A DNA stretch of 64,000 nt from the NCBI RefSeq assembly GCF_004684085.1, contig NZ_SRHZ01000029.1, positions 150,163-214,162 on the forward strand. Reading direction: 5' to 3'. The stretch comes from Stenotrophomonas maltophilia. GTDB taxonomy: Bacteria > Pseudomonadota > Gammaproteobacteria > Xanthomonadales > Xanthomonadaceae. Under the pieces are notes generated by a model, which made no database searches, was not told the DNA's origin, and saw only the letters and a list, made by a program, of their open reading frames with translations. Positions 57,641-64,000 of this stretch are shown here, one piece after another; position 1 is the stretch's first letter, and each line of letters begins with the position of its first letter. The translations under genes and the position numbers were made by a program.

Positions 57641-58780
57641 TCAGGCCACCCGTCGTGCCAACGCGCGCGCGGACGCGGCCACGCCGAGTAGCAGCGCGGC
57701 CACGCACAGGAAGGCGAAGCCGAGGCTGGTGACGTGTGCCAGTGCCCCGATCGCTGCCGGGCCGGCGAGGATGCCGGCGTAACCCAGCGTAGTCACCGCG
57801 GTGATGGCGATGCTCTCCGGCATCACCCGCTGCTGGCCGGCCATCGAGAACAGTGCCGGCACGATATTGGCGCAGCCCAGCCCGACCAGCACGTATCCCG
57901 CCAGCGCCACCGGGAACGAAGGTACCAGCGTGGCCAATGTGAACCCTGCTGCGGCGGTGATGCCGCCGAAGACCATGGTCCGGGTCCGTCCGAGGCGCTC
58001 GACGATGCCGTCGCCGAACAGGCGCATCGCGGTCATCGCCAGGGTGAACACTGCAAAGCCTGCCCCTGCCTGGTCGCGCGGCATCTGCCGCACCTCGGCC
58101 AGGAACACCGCGCTCCAGTCCAGCATCGAGCCCTCGGCGAGGAACACCACGAAGGCCAGCACGCCGATGAACAGGACCACGCCATGCGGCAGCGCCAGCA
58201 GAGGTCCTTCGTGCAGGATCCGTTGCGGACGCCAGTGCGGCGCCGACAGCACGGCCACCAGAAGCAGAGCGGCCACCGAAACCAGTGCGGCCAGCCACAG
58301 CGGCGTGCCGAGGATCAGCAGCCCGGTCATGCAGCCGGCGCCGACGAAGCCACCGATGCTGTAGAAGGCGTGGAAGCCGGACATCATCGCGCGCCCGGCG
58401 TCGCGCTCGACCGCGACCGCCTGCATGTTCATCGCACAATCCAGTGCACCGACGCCGGCACCGAACACGAACAGCGCCGCGCCCAGCGCCACCGGCGAGG
58501 GTGCCAGCACCAGCAAGGGCAGGGCGCACAGCATCATCGCGCAGGTGATCACCATCACCCGGCGGCAACCCAGCCGCCCGGTCAGCGCACCCGCCAACGG
58601 CATCGCCAGCAACGAGCCGAGCCCGAGGCACAGCAGCACGGCGCCGAGACTGGCGTCGGAAAGCCCGGCCTTGGCCTTGGCATAAGGCACCATCGGCGCC
58701 CACGCGGCGGTGGCGAATCCGGGAATGAAGAAGGCGGCACGGGTGGCGTGCTGCTGGGCACGTGGGGATGAAGGCGTCAT
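57641..58780 (-). CDS. MFS transporter, YbjJ-like
   Basis: Twelve-helix carrier of 379 residues when started at ATG 58780. Motifs include GCRRVMVITCAMM near residue 70 and GFHAFYSIGGFVGAGCMTG near 135, the latter typical of YbjJ/fucose-permease-like MFS proteins. A start 57 bp upstream is in frame but runs through the operator. A LacI-type operator lies 30 bp upstream, so the substrate may be a sugar or sugar-like compound. Confidence 0.85.
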   Translation of the reverse strand: MTPSSPRAQQHATRAAFFIPGFATAAWAPMVPYAKAKAGLSDASLGAVLLCLGLGSLLAMPLAGALTGRLGCRRVMVITCAMMLCALPLLVLAPSPVALGAALFVFGAGVGALDCAMNMQAVAVERDAGRAMMSGFHAFYSIGGFVGAGCMTGLLILGTPLWLAALVSVAALLLVAVLSAPHWRPQRILHEGPLLALPHGVVLFIGVLAFVVFLAEGSMLDWSAVFLAEVRQMPRDQAGAGFAVFTLAMTAMRLFGDGIVERLGRTRTMVFGGITAAAGFTLATLVPSFPVALAGYVLVGLGCANIVPALFSMAGQQRVMPESIAITAVTTLGYAGILAGPAAIGALAHVTSLGFAFLCVAALLLGVAASARALARRVA

Positions 58781-58809
58781 GCGCGATGCGAAGCTCCAGG
58801 GGATATTTA

Positions 58810-58823
58810 TGAAAACGTTTTCA
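58810..58823. promoter_or_regulatory. LacI/GalR-type operator upstream of the MFS gene
   Basis: The perfect 14-bp palindrome TGAAAACGTTTTCA with a central CG is the form bound by LacI/GalR-family repressors. It lies 30 bp upstream of the MFS start. No LacI-family gene is in the window, so the repressor acts from elsewhere. Confidence 0.7.
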
Positions 58824-58964
58824 AGTCGGCTCGGCAAGTGCCATGCGTGACATCGGGCGACGCATACGATTGCAGTGACCCGATCGCGTCACTGGCGATT
58901 AACGTCACCCACGGACAGTGGCTGCACGGTCGGCATCCCGCCGGCCGCTGCCGGAGATCCGTAC

Positions 58965-59660
58965 ATGAGCACGACACCGACCATCCTCCTCGTCCATGGC
59001 TTCTGGGGCGGGGCCGCACACTGGGCCAAGGTGATCCTGGAACTGCATCGCAACGGCCACGACCGTGTGCAGGCGGTGGAACTGCCGCTTACCTCGCTGG
59101 CCGACGACGCAGGCCGCACCCAGAAAATGATCCGGCAGATCGACGGGCCGGTGCTGCTGGTCGGCCACTCCTATGGAGGCGCGGTAATCAGCCAGGCCGG
59201 TAACGAGCCCAACGTGAAGGGTCTGGTCTACATCGCTGCCTTCGCGCCTGATGCGGGCGAGAGCCCCGGTGGCATCACCCAGCAGCACCTGCCGGAGGCG
59301 GCACCGAACCTGGCGCCGGACAGCGATGGCTACCTGTGGCTGCGTGCGGACAAGTTCCATGAGAGCTTCTGCCAGGATCTGAGCGAAGACGAAGGCCGGG
59401 TGATGGCGGTGACCCAGAAGGCGCCGCTGGCCAGTACTTTCGGTGATGCGATCAGCGACCCGGCGTGGAAGCACACGCCGAGCTGGTACCAGCTGTCCCG
59501 CCACGACCGCATGATCGCGCCGGACAACCAGAGGGCCATGGCTGCAAGGTTGCAGCCCAAGCGCCTGCTGGAGCTGGATGCCAGCCATGCCTCGCTGGCC
59601 TCGCAGCCGAAGGAAGTGACGGCGCTGATCCTGGAAGCCTGTTCCGCCATCGGCGGCTGA
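58965..59660 (+). CDS. Alpha/beta hydrolase, cytosolic
   Basis: The 231-residue product has no signal peptide. It opens with ILLVHGFWGGAAHW (oxyanion region, near residue 8), has nucleophile elbow VGHSYGG near residue 65 and a late His in LDASHASLASQP. The pattern fits small esterases of the EstC/salicylate-esterase-like group. ATG 58965 has GGAG upstream. It is divergent from the MFS gene. The 147 bp after it (59661-59807) show no repeat or motif. Confidence 0.85.
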   Translation: MSTTPTILLVHGFWGGAAHWAKVILELHRNGHDRVQAVELPLTSLADDAGRTQKMIRQIDGPVLLVGHSYGGAVISQAGNEPNVKGLVYIAAFAPDAGESPGGITQQHLPEAAPNLAPDSDGYLWLRADKFHESFCQDLSEDEGRVMAVTQKAPLASTFGDAISDPAWKHTPSWYQLSRHDRMIAPDNQRAMAARLQPKRLLELDASHASLASQPKEVTALILEACSAIGG

Positions 59661-59807
59661 CCCTGCGGCAGCGCGCCGCACGCCAGCACGTCGCACGACA
59701 GCCGGGGCGCAGGGGAGTACACTCCTGCGCCTGCGGCCATCAGGCCGCGCCCCTCACTTGCCTCCAGCCGCCGCCAGAGGATCCCACCCTATCGTGGAGG
59801 TCCCGCC

Positions 59808-62006
59808 GTGCTGTCTGTGCCTGTCCGTTTTCCGCTCTTGTTTCCGCGTCGCCTGCCGCTGCCGCATGCACTGGCCCAAGGCCTGCTGCTGCTTGCACTG
59901 AGCAGCGGCACCGCTGCTGCCCAGTCCACCCAGGACGAGGACAAGGCCAAGCCGGCGCCCGCCTCGCAGACCCTGCAGACCGTGCAGGTCACCGCCAACC
60001 TGCTCGGCACCATCACCGAGGGCAGCGGCGCCTACACGCCGGGCACCATCGCTACCGCCACCCGCCTGGTGCTGACGCCACGGCAGACCCCGCAGACCAT
60101 CAGCGTGATCACCCGCGCACAGATGGATGACTTCGGCCTGCATGGCATCGATGACGTGATGCGGGTGACCCCGGGTATCAGCATCGTCACCTACGACAGC
60201 GAACGCACCGAGTACTACGCGCGTGGCTTCGCGATCCAGAACTTCCAGTACGACGGTATTCCGATGTCGCGCGATTCGGCGTACTCCGCCGGCAATACGC
60301 TCAGCGATACCGCCATCTACGACCGCATCGAGGTTCTCAAGGGCGCGACCGGGCTGCTGACCGGCATGGGCGACCCAGGCGCGACCATCAACCTGGTGCG
60401 CAAGAAACCGGGCAAGGACTTCGCCGGCAGTGCTTCACTGGGTGTCGGCCGCTGGGATGACTACCGCGCCGAGCTCGATGTGGGGGGGCCGCTGACTGCC
60501 GATGGCCGCGTGCGTGGCCGCGCCGTGGGCGCCTGGGAAGACAAGCGCTCCAACCTGGACAACTACCAGCGCACCAGCAAGGTCGGCTATGCCGTGCTGG
60601 AAGCTGATCTGGGCGAACGCACGCTGCTGTCGGTCGGTGGCGACGTGATGGACAGTGACCCGAAGGGCTCGACGTGGGGCGGCATTCCGCTGCTGGACAG
60701 CGCCGGCAACTTCAACCGCATGCCGCGCTCATTCAACAATGGTGCGCAATGGGCCGGCTGGCGCCAGTACGTGCGTACCGGTTTCGCCACGTTGGAACAC
60801 ACGTTCGCCAACGACTGGATTGCCAAGCTGCAGCTCAACCACCAGGTCAACGGCTATGACGCCGCACTGGCCGGTGCCGCGGCGGGCAATCCCGATCCGT
60901 TGACCGGCGAGGGCGTCAGCCTGTGGCTCGGCAAGTACGTCGGCAAGACCGTCAGCAATGCCGCCGACTTCTACGTGAGTGGGCATTTCGGCCTGTTCGG
61001 CCGGGAGCATGAGCTGGTGGTCGGTGGCAGTGCCTCGCGCAAGCGCTGGACCAATACCGGCTACGGCCCGCAGGCGGGGTTCCCGGATACCGTGCCGGAC
61101 TACAGAACCTGGAATGGTGACATTGCCGAGCCGCAGTGGCAGCGCACCTATGACAACAATGAAGTGACCCGTGAGAACGGCCTGTACGTGGTCGGCCGCT
61201 TCGACGTGGCCGATCCGTTGAAGCTGATCGTCGGCAGCCGGCTGGCCAGCTACCGCTCGCCGGATACGCGCGAGACCGGTGTCTATGTGCCGTATGCCGG
61301 CGTGGTCTACGACCTGGGTGAGCACTATTCGGTGTACGCCAGCTACAGCACCATCTTCAAGCCGCACAGCGAGCGCGACGAGCAGGGCAAAGCGCTGGAT
61401 CCGCTGGAAGGTCGCAGCTACGAGATGGGGCTGAAGGCCGAGTTCTTCGATGGACGCCTCAATGCCAGTGCGGCGCTGTTCCAGCTTGATCAGGACAACT
61501 TTGCCCAGCCCACCGGCGGCAAGACGCCGAATGGCCAGGATGCCTACCGCGCGTTGATGGGCGTGCGCACCAAGGGTTACGAGCTTGAAATGTCGGGTCA
61601 GCTGGCCGATGGCTGGCAGGTGCAGGGTGGGTTCTCTCACAAGATCGCGCGCCAGGCGGGCACCAAGGTGACCACGCTGGAGCCGGAGAACCAGTTCAGC
61701 CTGCACACCAGCTACCGCCTGCGTGGCGCCTGGCAGGGGCTGACGCTGGGTGGTGGCGCGCGCTGGCAGGATTCGACCTTCGGCGAGATCACCAATCCCG
61801 CCACGCAGGCCAAGGTGGTGCATCGCACGCAGCCTTATTGGCTGCTCGATGCGATGGCGCGCTACCAGTTCAACGATCGCCTGTCGGCCACGGTCAACGT
61901 CAACAACCTGCTCGACAAGCGGTATTACACGATCTTCAACTGGTACAGCACCTACACCTGGGGTGAGCCGCGCAATGTGCGGCTGACCTTGAACTACAAG
62001 TTCTGA
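59808..62006 (+). CDS. TonB-dependent siderophore receptor
   Basis: The 732-residue product starts with GTG and has a long signal peptide (to about AAAQ, residue 39). The plug starts LQTVQVTANLLG and carries the siderophore-family stretches RQTPQTISVITRAQMDDFG, FAIQNFQYDGIPMSRD and YDRIEVLKGATGLLTGMGDPGATINLVRKKP. The barrel ends in NVRLTLNYKF. It resembles the receptor at 30715 throughout, so the two are paralogues. There is no STN domain. I see no Fur-like box in the 147 bp upstream. Confidence 0.88.
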   Translation: MLSVPVRFPLLFPRRLPLPHALAQGLLLLALSSGTAAAQSTQDEDKAKPAPASQTLQTVQVTANLLGTITEGSGAYTPGTIATATRLVLTPRQTPQTISVITRAQMDDFGLHGIDDVMRVTPGISIVTYDSERTEYYARGFAIQNFQYDGIPMSRDSAYSAGNTLSDTAIYDRIEVLKGATGLLTGMGDPGATINLVRKKPGKDFAGSASLGVGRWDDYRAELDVGGPLTADGRVRGRAVGAWEDKRSNLDNYQRTSKVGYAVLEADLGERTLLSVGGDVMDSDPKGSTWGGIPLLDSAGNFNRMPRSFNNGAQWAGWRQYVRTGFATLEHTFANDWIAKLQLNHQVNGYDAALAGAAAGNPDPLTGEGVSLWLGKYVGKTVSNAADFYVSGHFGLFGREHELVVGGSASRKRWTNTGYGPQAGFPDTVPDYRTWNGDIAEPQWQRTYDNNEVTRENGLYVVGRFDVADPLKLIVGSRLASYRSPDTRETGVYVPYAGVVYDLGEHYSVYASYSTIFKPHSERDEQGKALDPLEGRSYEMGLKAEFFDGRLNASAALFQLDQDNFAQPTGGKTPNGQDAYRALMGVRTKGYELEMSGQLADGWQVQGGFSHKIARQAGTKVTTLEPENQFSLHTSYRLRGAWQGLTLGGGARWQDSTFGEITNPATQAKVVHRTQPYWLLDAMARYQFNDRLSATVNVNNLLDKRYYTIFNWYSTYTWGEPRNVRLTLNYKF

Positions 62007-62018
62007 CGCGGGTGTTGT

Positions 62019-62046
62019 GTAGAGCCGAGCCCGCGCTCGGTTCTAC
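62019..62046 (+). repeat. GTAG-headed palindrome after the siderophore receptor
   Basis: GTAGAGCCGAGC-CCGC-GCTCGGTTCTAC is a full inverted palindrome, 13 bp after the receptor stop and of the same subtype as 49296. It probably ends the receptor transcript. Confidence 0.75.
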
Positions 62047-62051
62047 GGAAT

Positions 62052-62083
62052 GACGCCCGCGATGCTCTGCAGCACCGCGGGCG
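62052..62083 (-). terminator. Hairpin after the pirin gene
   Basis: ACGCCCGCG/CGCGGGCGT arms with a TGCTCTGCAGCAC-type centre form a stable stem 7 bp past the pirin stop. No U-run is seen. Confidence 0.5.
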
Positions 62084-62089
62084 TTGTGG

Positions 62090-62791
62090 TTACAGCGGCA
62101 GGTCGAACACCAGCACTTCAGCGTCGTTGCCGTTTTCCAGGGTCAACTGCGCTTCGTCGCTGACCTGCAGCGCATCACCGGCTTCCAGGGTGATGCCGTT
62201 GACCTGCAGTTGGCCACGGGCTACCTGCACATAGGCACCACGGCTGTTGCCGAGGGCGTGATGCAGCTTCTGGCCGCCATCGAGGATGGTGGCGAAGATG
62301 CGGGCATCCTGGTGGATGCGCAGCGAACCGTCGGCACCGTCCGGCGAGGCGATCAGGCGCAGCTGGCCGCGCTTGGTCTCCGGCGCGAAGTGGGTCTCCT
62401 CGTACGACGGCGTGATGTTCTCGGTGTCCGGGAAGATCCAGATCTGCAGGAAGTGCACCGGCTCGTCGGCCGAGTGGTTGAACTCGCTGTGGCTGACACC
62501 GCTGCCGGCGCTCATGCGCTGCACATCGCCGTAGCGCAGCACCGAACCGGTGCCCATCGAGTCCTTGTGCTCCAACGCTCCGCCCAGCACGTAGGAAATG
62601 ATCTCCATGTTGCTGTGACTGTGGGTGCCGAAGCCCTGGCCGCCGATCACCTTGTCTTCGTTGATCACCCGCAACGGGCCGAAGCTGACGTAGCGAGGGT
62701 CGTAGTAGCTGGCGAAGGAGAAGGTATGACGCGAGGACAGCCAGCCATGCTCGGCCAGGCCACGGGTAGCGCTCTTGCGGATCTGCAGCAT
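62090..62791 (-). CDS. Pirin-family bicupin (YhaK-like)
   Basis: The 233-residue product has the pirin N-domain motif HTFSFASYYDPRYVSFGPLRVINEDKV near residue 20 and metal-site residues in GFGTHSHSNMEIISYVLGG near 53. SAGSGVSHSEFNHS near 93 and a C-terminal cupin half follow. Members include quercetinases and redox sensors. ATG 62791 is chosen; the longer ORF is GC-rich. It is divergent from a LysR regulator. Confidence 0.88.
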   Translation of the reverse strand: MLQIRKSATRGLAEHGWLSSRHTFSFASYYDPRYVSFGPLRVINEDKVIGGQGFGTHSHSNMEIISYVLGGALEHKDSMGTGSVLRYGDVQRMSAGSGVSHSEFNHSADEPVHFLQIWIFPDTENITPSYEETHFAPETKRGQLRLIASPDGADGSLRIHQDARIFATILDGGQKLHHALGNSRGAYVQVARGQLQVNGITLEAGDALQVSDEAQLTLENGNDAEVLVFDLPL

Positions 62792-62868
62792 GATGGAATC
62801 TCCTTGTTCGATGGTTTCGATGGGGCGGGGTGGGCCGGTAGCCGCTGTGTTTCCCCGTTGGAGAGAAG

Positions 62869-62902
62869 TATCCGCTTGCACCTTGGGTTTGAAAAACGGA
62901 TA
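62869..62902. promoter_or_regulatory. Inverted repeat in the pirin/LysR divergent promoter
   Basis: TATCCG at 62869-62874 and CGGATA at 62897-62902 form a dyad with a 22-bp spacer. A second palindrome, TCGAA-AAA-TTCGA, overlaps the LysR start region near 62919-62931. Either could be the LysR site; the T-N11-A pattern is not obvious. Confidence 0.4.
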
Positions 62903-62931
62903 GTTTTGACAGCCATCATCGAAAAATTCGA

Positions 62932-63852
62932 ATGCTCAAGCTCAGCCTCGATGCCCTGCAGATCCTGGATGCCATCGACCGCCGCGGCTCGTTTGCCGGC
63001 GCCGGCAAGGCCCTGCACAAGGTGCCCTCGACCATCTCCTACACCGTGGCCAAGCTGGAGGAGGACCTGGGCGTTCAGCTGTTCGACCGGGTCGGCCCGC
63101 GCGCTGAGCCGACCGAGGCCGGACGCGCCCTGCTGGACGAGGGGCGGCACCTGCTGCGCGCAGCCCGCGAACTGGAACTGCGGGTACGCAGGGTGGCGTC
63201 GGGCTGGGAGACCGAGTTGACCCTGGCGGTGGACTCGGTGTTTCCGACCTGGTTGCTGGGGCCGGACATCGCTGCATTCCGTGAGGCCGAGGCGCCGACC
63301 CGGCTGCGGCTGATCGGCGAGGCCTTGTCCGGCACCTGGGAAGCGTTGCTGGACCGGCGTGCCGATCTGCTGGTCGGCGCGCCGGGCGAGGGCCCCAGCG
63401 GCGGCGGCTACGTGGTTGAGCCGCTGGGCACGGTGGAGTTCGTGTTCGCGGTCGCGCCGGATCATCCGTTGGCCGTGATCCCGGGTGTGCTGGGTCGCGA
63501 GCAGCTGGTCGAGCACTGCGCGATCGCCGTTTCCGACTCGGCGCGACGGCTGCTGCCGCGCACGGTGGGCCTGCTGATGGGGCAGGAGATGCTGACGGTG
63601 CCGGACATGGCCAGCAAGCTGAAGCTGCAGTGCGAAGGTGTGGGCTTCGGTTTCCTGCCCGAACCGTGCGCACGCGCGGCGGTGGCGCGCGGCCAGCTGG
63701 TGATTCGCGAAGTAGAGGAGCACAAGCCGGAAGAGACCTTCTGGCTGGCCTGGCGCACCGGTGAGGATGGCGCGGCACTGCGCTGGTGGCGCGAGCGCCT
63801 GCGCAGGCCGGAGCTGCTGTCGCAGTGGTGGCAGGCGATGGCCAGGGGGTAG
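62932..63852 (+). CDS. LysR-family transcriptional regulator
   Basis: The 306-residue product has an N-terminal winged helix (LDALQILDAIDRRGSFAGAGKALHKVPSTISYTVAKLEEDLGVQLFDR, about 6-55) and a two-lobe effector domain. It is divergent from the pirin gene by 140 bp, the typical layout for a LysR protein that controls its neighbour. ATG 62932 lies at the end of the TTCGA palindrome. Confidence 0.9.
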   Translation: MLKLSLDALQILDAIDRRGSFAGAGKALHKVPSTISYTVAKLEEDLGVQLFDRVGPRAEPTEAGRALLDEGRHLLRAARELELRVRRVASGWETELTLAVDSVFPTWLLGPDIAAFREAEAPTRLRLIGEALSGTWEALLDRRADLLVGAPGEGPSGGGYVVEPLGTVEFVFAVAPDHPLAVIPGVLGREQLVEHCAIAVSDSARRLLPRTVGLLMGQEMLTVPDMASKLKLQCEGVGFGFLPEPCARAAVARGQLVIREVEEHKPEETFWLAWRTGEDGAALRWWRERLRRPELLSQWWQAMARG

Positions 63853-63856
63853 GGGG

Positions 63857-64000
63857 TTGGCAGGGCTGCGCCCTGCACCTGCCGAAGCAACAGCCGAAGC
63901 CGAAGCAAAAGCTGGTTTCCTGAGGGATGGCGGGGTGGGTCCGGTTGCGGGGGGCGCTGCAAGTACGTCCATGTAAGCTCGGTCGCCGCATCCATGCGGC
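63857..64000 (+). repeat. Composite intergenic repeat, copy 2 (cut by the window end)
   Basis: Has GGCAGGGC-T-GCGCCCTGCACC, then a degenerate GAAGCC/AAAGC hexamer run, GGTCCGGTTGCGGGG, GCAAGTACGTCCATGTAAGC and the start of a CGCCGCAT-CC-ATGCGGC palindrome at the last bases. The module order equals that of the minus strand of 14482-14645. Confidence 0.75.

Noticed and set aside
59661..59807. Fur box for the second siderophore receptor
   Set aside because: No TGAGAA/TTCTCA-type dyad is seen in this gap.

Overview
The window is GC-rich gammaproteobacterial chromosome, most likely Stenotrophomonas (S. maltophilia complex) or a very close Xanthomonadaceae relative. The reasons are the core gene order, a LexA operator of the Xanthomonad type (TTAG-N6-TACTA) in front of lexA, many intergenic GTAG-headed palindromes that match the SMAG repeats of S. 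maltophilia, and the abundance of TonB-dependent receptors. I see no insertion sequence, prophage, CRISPR array or rRNA.

Positions 1-26.6 kb are conserved backbone. It runs pyrG(3' end)-kdsA-two small membrane proteins-eno-ftsB-ispD-ispF-truD, then a tandem repeat array, an Smr protein, surE-pcm-yqaA-nlpD, a Mth938 protein and yhbY facing rlmE-ftsH, folP-miaA-hfq-hflX, pncC-ubiB-lexA-recA-recX-alaS-csrA, and tRNA-Ser(GCU) with a strong terminator. Most genes are packed with 4-bp overlaps. The exceptions are REP-rich gaps at 6.27-6.69, 10.3-10.6 and 14.3-14.65 kb.

Positions 26.6-64 kb are accessory: nutrient scavenging and outer-membrane transport. In order: a small secreted protein; a ZnuD-like receptor with a Zur-like box; an AraC regulator and siderophore receptor with Fur-like boxes; an MFS-ROK regulator-TonB receptor-YdcF operon with a clear palindromic operator; aceE; an ECF sigma/FecR/STN-receptor/PhoD phosphatase operon that converges on a TonB receptor/phospholipase C operon; a TsdA-type cytochrome pair; a lipoprotein hydrolase; an MFS carrier behind a LacI-type operator; another hydrolase; another siderophore receptor; and a divergent pirin/LysR pair.

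The most interesting signal is at 42.9-57.6 kb. Two receptor-plus-secreted-phosphoesterase operons and a lipoprotein hydrolase each carry, 50-75 bp upstream of the first gene, an 11-bp-period direct repeat resembling a PhoB box. One operon also encodes its own ECF/FecR surface-signalling pair. I infer a phosphate-starvation locus that releases phosphorus from esters or phospholipids and imports a product through TonB receptors. Large antisense ORFs over alaS, ftsH, aceE and the receptors are codon-bias shadows and are not annotated.
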